Assembly: GCA_025455015.1 (NCBI GenBank)
Contig: JALONI010000008.1
Location: 1 to 57,247, forward strand
Direction: 5' to 3'
DNA: 57,247 bases
Source of the DNA: Cyclobacteriaceae bacterium
GTDB lineage: Bacteria; Bacteroidota; Bacteroidia; Cytophagales; Cyclobacteriaceae
In this document: one piece after another, positions 1-7,829 of the stretch
Layout of the letters: every line of letters starts with the position of its first letter
Position numbering within the stretch: the stretch's first letter is position 1
Made by a program: the position numbers and the translations under genes
Notes under the pieces: model-generated
Seen by the model: only the letters and a program-made list of their open reading frames with translations
The model's database searches: none
Told to the model about the DNA's origin: nothing

Positions 1-87
1 GTCCGATGACAAGGTAACAGAAAGAAAACAAAGTAAGTGATAGCTGATCATGTAGTTGCGAACTTTCTTATAGAAGTTTCTTGTCAT
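1..87 (-). CDS. Possible 5' end of a truncated protein gene
   Basis: An ATG at 87 on the minus strand opens 29 codons that run off the left edge without a stop. The predicted N-terminus is basic and then hydrophobic, as in an exported or membrane protein. No family can be recognised from so little sequence. It would lie just downstream of the small membrane protein gene that ends at 183, on the same strand. Weak call. Confidence 0.25.
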   Translation of the reverse strand, partial: MTRNFYKKVRNYMISYHLLCFLSVTLSSD

Positions 88-182
88 GAGTCCATGCCGC
101 TTACCTGGTAGTCGACCGAGAATAGCACAAAAGGCAGCATTGTCTCACAAATGGCCGGATTGACTAATCCGGTGTGGCGCAA

Positions 183-641
183 TTATTGGTGTGCAGTCTT
201 GTGTTTGCTCCCAAGTCGCTTCAAAACAAATCCACTTACGATGGCATAAGGCACAGTGATCCAGCCAAAAAACAACAAACTAAAAAACGAAAAACCAAAG
301 GCGCCTAACAAACTGTCGGCCAAGCCTGCCGGAGGTTCACCCATGGAGCCGGTGCACCCACCGGTAGTCCAATAGCAAATGTTCATGCCTAAGCTCATAA
401 ACAGGAATGTTAAATAATGCGATACTGATCCCGTAAACAAACCCGCCAGCGCGATGCGCCACGAATCCCAGGATTGCTTCACGAGTAACGACCACATCAA
501 TCCCGCGATGACAAACGCAGCCAACGGAGCCGCTACGGCAAGTGCTTCGTAACCCTCACCGATGGCCGTGACAGCCACATAAGCTCCAATAATCAATCCG
601 AATGCTGCATTAAGCAGCGCGTACTTTATCCAGGTTTTCAT
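183..641 (-). CDS. Small integral membrane protein, unknown function
   Basis: 152 residues with about four hydrophobic helices (roughly residues 5-30, 34-55, 62-85 and 110-140) and a basic C-terminus. Helices 3 and 4 are separated by a Gly/Cys/Pro-rich loop. ATG at 641 is the only sensible start and gives a typical N-in membrane protein. It lies 11 bp downstream of the DUF1080 gene on the same strand, so the two are probably co-transcribed. I do not recognise the family; the annotation rests on length, hydropathy and an intact frame. Confidence 0.75.
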   Translation of the reverse strand: MKTWIKYALLNAAFGLIIGAYVAVTAIGEGYEALAVAAPLAAFVIAGLMWSLLVKQSWDSWRIALAGLFTGSVSHYLTFLFMSLGMNICYWTTGGCTGSMGEPPAGLADSLLGAFGFSFFSLLFFGWITVPYAIVSGFVLKRLGSKHKTAHQ

Positions 642-652
642 GTCAGGTTGTT

Positions 653-1570
653 CTAAGGTCGCACCGCAGTGATGATCATATTTCTGAACTCGATCGGCCC
701 GTGGTCGCCTTGGAGCAGAATGGGGCCGGGCTCGCCCTCGCGGCTGTCAATGGCGCCACCTGTGATGCCGGGAATAACTTGTTCAGAGATGACAGTGATC
801 CCGTTCGCCACCACCGTCACGGTGCGGCCCACCAGCGTGATGTCGTACGTCTGCCACTCGCCCGCAGCCTTGGCCACGTTGCGGTTGGGCGGCAGGAATC
901 CGTAGATGCCGCTGAAATGGATGTCCCACGGCTCCAAACCCATTGCATCGTTGATTTGCACTTCGTAGCGGCCGCGCAAATACACGCCACTGTTGCTGCC
1001 TTTCGGGTAGCGAAACTCCACGTGCAACTTGAAGTCGGTAAAGGTTTTCTCCGTTCTCAGGTTGGCGCCTGACTGAGGACTTTTCAAAATACCGTTTTCT
1101 ATCACCCACTGGTTTTTGTCGCCATCAGCCGTCCAGCCCGCCAGGTCTTTGCCAATGAGGGCGATGGGCTTGCCCCACACGGGCGGTGCCGTGCGCGTGA
1201 GTGACGGGGCGCGCACTCCGGTAAAGGATGACATGTTGCCATCGGTATAGGTCATGGTGCCCGTTAGCTTGTCGGCCTCCAGCGTGCCGGCAAACTCCAT
1301 ATACCGTTTGCCTTCTTCCCACTGCGGTGGAATGGCAAAGCTGAATGTACCGTTGTCCCATTTTACTTCGGCCACGGGCCGGGCGCTGCCAAAGGCAAAA
1401 CAAAAGCGGCCTACGAGCGTCTCCCGACCGGAGTGACGCACTTCCAGCCACGAAGGCACCGACCGGCCATTCCAATCTACCGTCAGGTCCCAGCGCCCCT
1501 CTAGAGGATGGAGGTTTTGGGCAAAGGTGGCATGGCCGAGCAAGAACAAGAAGAAAGCGATGGGTTTCAT
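653..1570 (-). CDS. Secreted DUF1080 (3-keto-disaccharide hydrolase-like) protein
   Basis: 305 residues. The N-terminal signal peptide is cut around residue 17 (HATFAQ). Residues 20-125 form a beta-rich region of unclear family. Residues 135-303 match the DUF1080 / 3-keto-disaccharide hydrolase jelly roll: a GWTADG-like start, the W-x-I-E-N-G-I-L-K segment, FTDFKLHVEFRYP, SNSGVYLRGRYEVQI and a C-terminal IEFRNM strand. The family is abundant in Bacteroidota and Planctomycetota and binds or cleaves oxidised sugars or glycosides; most members are uncharacterised. Probably periplasmic or surface-exposed. A likely promoter lies at 1613-1642. Confidence 0.85.
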   Translation of the reverse strand: MKPIAFFLFLLGHATFAQNLHPLEGRWDLTVDWNGRSVPSWLEVRHSGRETLVGRFCFAFGSARPVAEVKWDNGTFSFAIPPQWEEGKRYMEFAGTLEADKLTGTMTYTDGNMSSFTGVRAPSLTRTAPPVWGKPIALIGKDLAGWTADGDKNQWVIENGILKSPQSGANLRTEKTFTDFKLHVEFRYPKGSNSGVYLRGRYEVQINDAMGLEPWDIHFSGIYGFLPPNRNVAKAAGEWQTYDITLVGRTVTVVANGITVISEQVIPGITGGAIDSREGEPGPILLQGDHGPIEFRNMIITAVRP

Positions 1571-1612
1571 GGGCGTTGATTTTTGATGTTGTAATGTCCG
1601 CTACTTTTTCTC

Positions 1613-1642
1613 CAACAATATTTGTTTTTGGCTGAAGTCAAA
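1613..1642 (-). promoter_or_regulatory. Probable Bacteroidota-type promoter of the DUF1080 gene
   Basis: On the minus strand TTTG (1642-1639) is followed after 18 bp by TATTGTTG (1620-1613), close to the Bacteroidota consensus TTTG-N19-TAnnTTTG. Transcription would start near 1606, giving a leader of about 35 nt before the ATG at 1570. Confidence 0.4.
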
Positions 1643-1725
1643 ACCACGCCTAAAACAGACATTACCAAACCTGCCAACAATATAATCACACTTTTTTACC
1701 CGTGCCAACTTTCGCGTGGGCAGCG

Positions 1726-1733
1726 TATCTTTG
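1726..1733 (+). promoter_or_regulatory. -7 promoter element of the rRNA methyltransferase gene
   Basis: TATCTTTG is an exact TAnnTTTG match ending 12 bp before the ATG at 1746. No clear -33 TTTG is visible at the expected distance. The start site would leave only about 5-8 nt of leader. Confidence 0.45.
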
Positions 1734-1745
1734 TCCACGCACACC

Positions 1746-2924
1746 ATGTTTTCCCCCACCGCTACTCTCATCCTTAAGCCCGGCCGCGATTCATCCGTCA
1801 AACGATTTCACCCGTGGGTTTTTTCAGGAGCCATCCAGAAAACCGAAGGAACTCCGGCCGATGGCGACTGGGTGTGTGTGCAAGGTGCGCAGGGCGAAGT
1901 ACTCGGCTACGGGCACTATCAAAAGAATACCATCACCGTGCGGCTGCTGTCATTCGGGCCGTTGCATCCGGGAGCCACCCTGTACGGGTCCAAGATCGCG
2001 CGCGCGTGGAGCCAGCGCATTGCCTGTGGGCTTCTTCAGCAAGACAACAATGCCTTTCGCTTGGTGCATGGCGAGGGCGATGGGTTGTCGGGCCTGATCA
2101 TCGACTACTACCACGGGGTGGCCGTCATACAGGCCCATTCCGCAGGCATGCATGCCGATCGTGAGGCCATTGCCTTGGCCCTGCAAGAGGTGTTGGCCGG
2201 CCGCCTGCAGGCGGTGTTTTACAAAAATCAACCGCAAGGGCAAGCCAAGCCCATGCAAGCGTATTTGATGGGCATGAGCGCAGTGCCCCATCAGATACAA
2301 GAACACGGCCACCTGTTTTGGGTGGACTGGGAAGAAGGGCAAAAGACGGGTTTCTTTTTAGATCAACGCGAGAACCGCAGACGCGTGGCCGCTTACAGCC
2401 GGGGCCGAACCGTGCTGAATACCTTTTGCTACACAGGCGGCTTTTCCGTGTATGCGCTAAAGGCCGGGGCCGAACAGGTACACTCGGTTGACGCTTCCGC
2501 GAAAGCGATTGAACTCACGCAACGCAACCTGCAGCTCAACGCCTTTGATCCGGCTGTGCACACCTGCGTGGTCATGGACACCTTCGATTACCTGAAAGAC
2601 AAAACACATTCCTACGACTTGATCATCCTGGATCCCCCCGCGTTTGCCAAGCACAAAGACTCCAAGCACCAAGCCATGAAGGGATACCAACGTTTGAATG
2701 CCGAAGCCATGAAAGCCATCGCCCCGGGCGGTATTTTGTTTACTTTTTCCTGCTCGCAAGTGGTGGACCGGCAGTTGTTTTACGATACCGTGGTGTCGGC
2801 CGCCATTCAGGCAGGGCGCGAGATCAAAGTACTGGAGCACCTGGGTCAACCGGCCGATCATCCCGTGTCCATCTACCACCGCGAGGGCGAGTACCTGAAA
2901 GGGCTGGTGCTGTACGTGGCGTAA
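1746..2924 (+). CDS. rlmI: Class I rRNA large-subunit methyltransferase, RlmI-like
   Basis: 392 residues, the usual length of RlmI (23S rRNA m5C1962 methyltransferase). The N-terminal PUA domain (about residues 1-75) begins LKPGRDSSVKRFHPWVFSGAI. A central linker follows, then a Rossmann methyltransferase domain (about 180-390) with the SAM-binding stretch NTFCYTGGFSVYALKAGA, the DPPAF motif in LIILDPPAFAKH and the catalytic-type FSCSQ cysteine. ATG 1746 is preferred over an upstream GTG at 1716 because conserved PUA sequence starts here and the promoter element lies between them. Orthology to RlmI specifically is inferred; the wider class is certain. Confidence 0.88.
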   Translation: MFSPTATLILKPGRDSSVKRFHPWVFSGAIQKTEGTPADGDWVCVQGAQGEVLGYGHYQKNTITVRLLSFGPLHPGATLYGSKIARAWSQRIACGLLQQDNNAFRLVHGEGDGLSGLIIDYYHGVAVIQAHSAGMHADREAIALALQEVLAGRLQAVFYKNQPQGQAKPMQAYLMGMSAVPHQIQEHGHLFWVDWEEGQKTGFFLDQRENRRRVAAYSRGRTVLNTFCYTGGFSVYALKAGAEQVHSVDASAKAIELTQRNLQLNAFDPAVHTCVVMDTFDYLKDKTHSYDLIILDPPAFAKHKDSKHQAMKGYQRLNAEAMKAIAPGGILFTFSCSQVVDRQLFYDTVVSAAIQAGREIKVLEHLGQPADHPVSIYHREGEYLKGLVLYVA

Positions 2925-2999
2925 GCCGCCTATCCTTTTGGCCGCCACGGATAGGGGCCGAATGGCTATCTTCCGGCCTGAAAGAAACGTGGTAACAAC

Positions 3000-4565
3000 A
3001 TGAAAAAAAGATTTGCCTGCGCGCTCTTGGTCATCGTGGCAGCCTGCCAGCCGGGCACCCAAAGCGCCAAAGACGACACCGCTTACCTCGAAGAGATAAC
3101 CCTCTCACAATTGCAGGAAGGTTATCGCTCCCAACGGTTCACCATCGAGAACGTGACGGCCGACTATCTCCAGCGCATCCAAGCAATCGACAAAAGCGGC
3201 CCGGCCCTTAACAGCATCTTGTACGTAAACCCGCAGGCGCTGGAGACCGCGCGCCAGTTGGATGAAGAAATGCGCCAGGGAAAAAGCCGCGGGCCTTTGC
3301 ATGGCATACCCGTGATCGTCAAAGACAACATGAACACAAACGACATGCCCACCACGGCCGGGGCCACCGTGCTTCGAAACTCCATTCCCCCCACCGATAG
3401 CCACCTGGTGAAAAAACTGCGCGAGGCCGGAGCCGTCATCCTCGCGAAAGCCAACTTGAGCGAGTGGGCCAACTTCCGTGCCGACATGAGCAGCAGCGGA
3501 TGGAGTGGCGTACTGGGGCAAACCAAAAACCCCTACGTGCTGGATCGCAACCCGTGCGGCTCCAGTTCGGGGTCGGGTGTGGCCGCGGCTGCCAACCTGT
3601 GTGCCATCGCCATCGGCACCGAGACTAACGGCTCCATCGTTTGCCCCTCCAACGCCAATGGGTTGGTGGGACTGAAACCCACCGTAGGCCTGCTGAGCCG
3701 GGCGGGCATCATCCCCATTTCCGAAACACAAGATACCGCTGGGCCCATGGGCCGTACGGTCACCGATGTGGCCATCTGCTTAGGGGTGCTCGCAGGCGTT
3801 GACAGCGCGGATGTCAAAACGCTGGCTTCGATCGGCAAGGTATCGGCCGACTACACGGCATTTTTGAAAGTGGATGGACTGAAAGGCAAACGGATCGGCC
3901 TTCTTAAAAACAGCCTGGGGTACCATGCCGCAGTAGATACGCTGATGAAACAGGCGGTGGCCGATTTGAAAGCTCAGGGTGCTGAAGTGGTGGAAATTGA
4001 TTTTTCGTTGGAACGCGGCACCAATGGATATTCGTTTACCGTATTGCTGTATGAATTCAAAGATGGGCTTGTCAAGTACTTTGCCAGCTTGGGCGAGCGA
4101 GCCCCCGTGAAGGATCTGGCCGAGTTGATGGAGTTCAACACGAAGGACTCCATCGAGCTTCGGTACTTTGATCAGCAACTGGTGAAAATGGCACACAAAA
4201 AAGGCACGCTGCAAGACAAGGAATACACCGAAGCCTTGGCCGCCATGCTCAAAGCCACGCGCGAAAACGGGATAGACAAGCTGCTGCGCGAACACGAACT
4301 GGATGTGTTGATGGCACCCACCGGTTCGCCCGCGTGGAAGACGGATTTGATCAATGGCGATCATTTTATCGGGGGCAGTTCTTCGCTGGCGGCCATCGCG
4401 GGCTATCCCTCCATCACGGTGCCCATGGGTTTTGTGGATGCCTTGCCCGTGGGGGTTTCGTTTACGGCAGGCGCGTGGCAAGAAGGCAAGCTGCTGGAAG
4501 TGGCGTATGGATATGAGCAAGCCACGCGACATCGCCAAGCACCCACATACATCCCTTCGCGATGA
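3000..4565 (+). CDS. Amidase-signature family lipoprotein
   Basis: 521 residues, amidase signature (AS) family, the fold shared by GatA, FAAH and peptide amidases. A lipoprotein signal ends VIVAAC (Cys16), so the enzyme probably faces the periplasm, which argues against a GatA role. The Lys-Ser-Ser triad is visible: Lys108 in IPVIVKDN, the cis-Ser in CGSSSGSG (188-190) and the nucleophile Ser212 in TETNGSIVCP. It probably hydrolyses an amide in a peptide or other imported compound; the substrate cannot be read. Its stop overlaps the next start by 4 bp (ATGA), indicating translational coupling. Confidence 0.9.
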   Translation: MKKRFACALLVIVAACQPGTQSAKDDTAYLEEITLSQLQEGYRSQRFTIENVTADYLQRIQAIDKSGPALNSILYVNPQALETARQLDEEMRQGKSRGPLHGIPVIVKDNMNTNDMPTTAGATVLRNSIPPTDSHLVKKLREAGAVILAKANLSEWANFRADMSSSGWSGVLGQTKNPYVLDRNPCGSSSGSGVAAAANLCAIAIGTETNGSIVCPSNANGLVGLKPTVGLLSRAGIIPISETQDTAGPMGRTVTDVAICLGVLAGVDSADVKTLASIGKVSADYTAFLKVDGLKGKRIGLLKNSLGYHAAVDTLMKQAVADLKAQGAEVVEIDFSLERGTNGYSFTVLLYEFKDGLVKYFASLGERAPVKDLAELMEFNTKDSIELRYFDQQLVKMAHKKGTLQDKEYTEALAAMLKATRENGIDKLLREHELDVLMAPTGSPAWKTDLINGDHFIGGSSSLAAIAGYPSITVPMGFVDALPVGVSFTAGAWQEGKLLEVAYGYEQATRHRQAPTYIPSR

Positions 4566-4954
4566 GCAAGACCTATGTGACTACCTTTCAGTTAGACATG
4601 CCCACGGCCGCCACGCTGGCCTACTTCCAACGGATGTCGCACCTGCGCGCGGGATCAGCACCGGCCAAACAAATGCATTGTACCGATGGTGTACGCTTAC
4701 GCGAGTGGATCACGTACCTGAGGGCGCTGCCCGATAGGGGCGATCAGATGAAAAAGCCGGGCGATGTTGCGCTGCTGACGGTGGAGTTGTTTTACCCCGC
4801 GGGCGTATTCTATGTTTCTTTTTACGACAGGCATCTAAAAACCACCGACACGTCCTTTTATGCCGAGTCTCCGCTCGCTGAAAGACAACTGTACGACTCG
4901 CTGGTGGAAGCGTTGGGGGGCGTTAACCGAAAAAACCAACGCCCCGCGCCATGA
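4562..4954 (+). CDS. Hypothetical 130-residue protein coupled to the amidase
   Basis: Starts in the ATGA overlap with the amidase stop and ends inside the convergent membrane-protein gene (32 bp antisense overlap, 4923-4954). It has no signal peptide or membrane segment. It looks like a compact alpha/beta cytosolic protein with regularly spaced aromatics in the middle (VELFYPAGVFYVSFYD). I do not recognise a family. The coupling implies expression with the amidase, but a functional link is only inferred. Confidence 0.7.
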   Translation: MSKTYVTTFQLDMPTAATLAYFQRMSHLRAGSAPAKQMHCTDGVRLREWITYLRALPDRGDQMKKPGDVALLTVELFYPAGVFYVSFYDRHLKTTDTSFYAESPLAERQLYDSLVEALGGVNRKNQRPAP

Positions 4955-5369
4955 GCCCGGCCAGCAGGGGAATGATCAGCAGCAGCAGAAGCTCGAACCG
5001 CAGCAGCCAAAAGATAGCCGCGGGTACGGTCACCAAATCGGCAGCCGGGCCCTTGCGGTTTTTGATAAAAAAAACCGTAGGATAGATCGACAACAGGCCC
5101 AGCCCCACCACGAGCATCAACTTCGTATGAAAAATCCAGTTCTTGCTGTAAAAGACGGCCGGCTTGCCCACCTCGCCCAACCACAACGTGAGGCCCGCGG
5201 CCAGCAGCGTGATGGAGGCAAGGCCATACACGGCATCGATTTTCGAGAGCCGATCCAATTCGGCCCGCGTCAATTGCTTTTTTAGCAGCAGGTGCTCCGA
5301 CACGAGCGAACCCACAATGGCAAAAACGCTGACAAAGTGCACGTAGCGGAGTAAGATTTCAGTAGTCAT
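4923..5369 (-). CDS. DUF2214-like four-helix membrane protein
   Basis: 148 residues with four hydrophobic helices (about 5-25, 45-65, 78-100 and 118-142). It begins with a His-containing helix (LLRYVHFVSVFAIVGSLVSE), as in DUF2214 and related CopD-like membrane proteins. The function is unknown; some relatives are thought to bind haem or metal through helix histidines. It is transcribed against the upstream pair, and its 3' end overlaps theirs by 32 bp. Confidence 0.75.
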   Translation of the reverse strand: MTTEILLRYVHFVSVFAIVGSLVSEHLLLKKQLTRAELDRLSKIDAVYGLASITLLAAGLTLWLGEVGKPAVFYSKNWIFHTKLMLVVGLGLLSIYPTVFFIKNRKGPAADLVTVPAAIFWLLRFELLLLLIIPLLAGLMARGVGFFG

Positions 5370-5397
5370 GGATCAATAACTTGAGGCAGCGAAGGTA

Positions 5398-5773
5398 GTG
5401 AATAGGGCTTGTTTTTGCATTCAGCTCCTCATTCCCGCAGGTACGACCTTCGCAGAGTTTCACGTAACACCCAACCGCGACCTCTTGCGCAAACGGAGAC
5501 CGGAGTTTGTGACGTTCATGATCGAATCAGTCAGCAAAGGGTTGGCCATTGACACATCGGCTGCGTTCCGCTTCAACATCATTGACGTGCGCCCCTGCCC
5601 GCCTGTGTTTGCGGTGTTTCCGAATCCCACATTTGGCAATGTGAACCTATACACCCTGCCGGCCAGCGAAGACGTGATATTTGCGGCCTCGCTGCTGGAC
5701 CCGGCCGGAGGCGTGCTCGTTTCGGCTAACGGCCTGCGATGAACAGGTCACGATTCGGATACTCAAGTTGTAA
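5398..5773 (+). pseudogene. Frameshifted remnant with a type IX sorting-domain-like tail
   Basis: The frame from 5398 contains VFAVFPNPTFGNVNLYTL followed by a strand ending in a D-x-x-G-like turn, the hallmark of type A sorting domains (PNP...G). It stops at TGA 5740-5742. One base over, from 5738, the frame reads DEQVTIRILKL and stops at 5773, which is how such tails normally end (V-x-I/K-strand, then stop). A single-base indel at about 5731-5740 explains both. No credible N-terminal domain or signal peptide precedes it, so this is a 3' relic of a secreted protein gene. Confidence 0.5.
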
Positions 5774-5815
5774 CAATCAATTAGGTGACGGCCACAAACA
5801 AACTTCTCGTTAAAC

Positions 5816-5846
5816 AAAAAACCCGGGAGCGATCCCGGGTTTTTTT
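5816..5846. terminator. Bidirectional intrinsic terminator
   Basis: A perfect 13-bp stem (AAAAAACCCGGGA, 5816-5828, with its complement at 5833-5845) and a GCGA tetraloop. T-runs follow on both strands. It closes the leftward fad operon, 84 bp past the fadE stop, and would also stop transcription from the remnant on the plus strand. Confidence 0.9.
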
Positions 5847-5930
5847 ATCTCAAATCAAATGTCTCAACTATCAATTTCCTCTGCCATCTCTCCCAAATTA
5901 ACGCGTTGGAAACTGAACCCGTCTGCGGGA

Positions 5931-7733
5931 TTAAAACGGATACTCGCCTTTTTCAATCACGTAGTTGGCTACCTTGCGTCTGGCTTCCTTGAGATTGTAG
6001 GGGTCAATCTTGGTAAATCGCTTCAACCCCATCAGCATCAGCCGCAGTTCATCCCCTTCGGCAAACGCGCTGATCGCTTCACGCCCGGCTTCGGCAGCGC
6101 GGTTTACTGCGTGGTGCAGATAAATCATCGCCATTGCTTTCTCTAATTCGCAGGCAGCTTCGCCTCGCTGGCCAATCATCTTTTCTACGCGCAGCAAGCA
6201 CGACTCCGCCACGTAGCCTTCTATCAGCATATCGGCCAGGTTCATGAGCACTTCCTGCTCATCGCTCAGCTTCATCATGTACTTCTGTACGGCAGCACCG
6301 GCTGCCATCAGTCCGGCTTTTTTCAGGTTAGCGATTACCTTCTTTTCTTTTGCGAATACTACGTCATCATCGCCACTGCCAAAGTCCGGCACGCTCATTA
6401 ATTCTTTTTGAACGGCCATCGCAGGCGTCATCAAGTCGAGGCCCCCCTTCATGGCGCGTTTCAGTAGCATGTCGATGGTGAGCATGCGGTTGATTTCATT
6501 GGTGCCTTCGAAAATGCGGTTGATACGTGCATCGCGGTAGGCGCGATCCATCGGGCCTTCGGCCGAGAAGCCCATGCCGCCATAAATCTGCACGCCCTCA
6601 TCCACCACAAAGTCGAGCACTTCGCTGCCGTGCACTTTCATGATGGCGCACTCGATCGCAAACTCTTCCAGTGATTTCAGGCGTGCCTGGCTGCTGTCCA
6701 TGCCACCGGCAATAAGGGCATGGTACGCATCTTCAATATTCTGGCTGGCACGGTAGTGCGCGGATTCTGAAGCAAAAATCTTAGTGACCATTTCGGCCAA
6801 CTTGTGTTTGATGGCGCCAAAGTTGGCGATGGATGTGCCAAACTGTTTGCGTTCTTTGGCATATCGCACGGCAATGCTTACCGTCATCTTGCAACCGCCC
6901 AGCGCAGCAACCCCCAATTTGATACGCCCGATGTTGAGGATGTTCACGGCAATTTTAAAGCCGTTCTCGCGCTCGCTCAGCATATTCTCAACGGGTACCT
7001 TGCAGTCGTTAAAGAAAATCTGACGGGTGGAAGAACCTTTGATGCCCATCTTCTTTTCCTCTTCGTTCATCGTAATCCCGCCAAATGACTTTTCTACGAT
7101 GAAGGCGGTCAGGTTTTTGTCGTTGTCGATTTTGGCGAACACCACAAAAACATCCGCAAAGCCCCCGTTGGTGATCCACATCTTCTGCCCGTTGAGCACG
7201 TAGTGCTTGCCATCGGGGGTGAGCGTAGCTTTGGTTTTGCCGGAGTTGGCATCCGAGCCGGAGTCGGGTTCAGTTAAACAGTAGGCCGCCTTCCATTTGC
7301 CGGACGCCAGGTTTGGGATGTACTTTTTCTTTTGTGCCTCGTTGCCGTAATACAAAATTGGCAGTGTGCCAATGCCCGTGTGCGCAGAGATGGCCACAGC
7401 AAACGAGTGCCCGGCACCCAACACTTCGGCCACCAGCATGGTGGTGTTGAAGTCCATGCCAAAGCCACCGAGCTCCTGCGGAACCGATGTGCCCAGCAAC
7501 CCCAGTTCGCCTGCCTTGTCGAGCAGAGAAGGCATGAGTTCGGGATGCTTCATGGAGTCGATTTCGTCAAGCCTTGTATAGATTTCCTGCTTGAGAAAAT
7601 CCTTGCACGTTTGTGCGATCATGCGTTGTTCTTCCGTGAACTCTTCGGGAATGAAGATGTCATGCGCGTGCGTCTCGCGGATCAGAAACTCTCCGCCTTT
7701 GATTGCTTGTTTGGTTTCTACTGCTGTTGCCAT
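5931..7733 (-). CDS. fadE: Acyl-CoA dehydrogenase, FadE-type
   Basis: 600 residues, longer than the usual 380-residue acyl-CoA dehydrogenases because of a C-terminal extension of about 170 residues, as in Bacillus FadE (about 594 residues). FAD- and substrate-binding regions include YCLTEPDSGSDA and KMWITNGGFADV. The catalytic Glu lies in RIFEGTNEINRM near residue 405. It makes the trans-2-enoyl-CoA, the first step of beta-oxidation. Last gene of the operon marR, antitoxin, toxin, fadN, four-helix gene, fadA, fadE. The spacer before it holds a 20-bp hairpin of repeat words (7776-7824), and a terminator follows at 5816-5846. Confidence 0.95.
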   Translation of the reverse strand: MATAVETKQAIKGGEFLIRETHAHDIFIPEEFTEEQRMIAQTCKDFLKQEIYTRLDEIDSMKHPELMPSLLDKAGELGLLGTSVPQELGGFGMDFNTTMLVAEVLGAGHSFAVAISAHTGIGTLPILYYGNEAQKKKYIPNLASGKWKAAYCLTEPDSGSDANSGKTKATLTPDGKHYVLNGQKMWITNGGFADVFVVFAKIDNDKNLTAFIVEKSFGGITMNEEEKKMGIKGSSTRQIFFNDCKVPVENMLSERENGFKIAVNILNIGRIKLGVAALGGCKMTVSIAVRYAKERKQFGTSIANFGAIKHKLAEMVTKIFASESAHYRASQNIEDAYHALIAGGMDSSQARLKSLEEFAIECAIMKVHGSEVLDFVVDEGVQIYGGMGFSAEGPMDRAYRDARINRIFEGTNEINRMLTIDMLLKRAMKGGLDLMTPAMAVQKELMSVPDFGSGDDDVVFAKEKKVIANLKKAGLMAAGAAVQKYMMKLSDEQEVLMNLADMLIEGYVAESCLLRVEKMIGQRGEAACELEKAMAMIYLHHAVNRAAEAGREAISAFAEGDELRLMLMGLKRFTKIDPYNLKEARRKVANYVIEKGEYPF

Positions 7734-7768
7734 GTTCGTTGTATTTTGCTTTTTTCTTTAGTTTTAAA

Positions 7769-7824
7769 TAGGCAGTAGGCAAAAGCAATCGGCAAGTTTG
7801 CGGTTTGCCTATTGCCTTTGCCTA
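7769..7824. repeat. Gene-less hairpin of TAGGCAA words in the fadA-fadE spacer
   Basis: Arm 7776-7795 (TAGGCAAAAGCAATCGGCAA) pairs with 7805-7824 at 18 of 20 positions around a 9-nt loop. An extra TAGGCAG unit precedes it at 7769. The same heptamer-like words flank the four-helix-bundle gene 1.2 kb away. It is not a terminator, because no T-run follows in the operon direction. Confidence 0.8.
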
Positions 7825-7829
7825 CGCGT

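Noticed and set aside
88-182. An open stretch in the same frame immediately after the first membrane protein's stop, ending at an ATGA
   Set aside because: It would need stop readthrough, shows no family signal, and is too short to separate from chance.
2457-4538. Long open antisense frames opposite the methyltransferase and amidase genes (about 200-250 codons)
   Set aside because: They mirror the codon periodicity of the recognised genes, lack family motifs, and are expected at this GC content.
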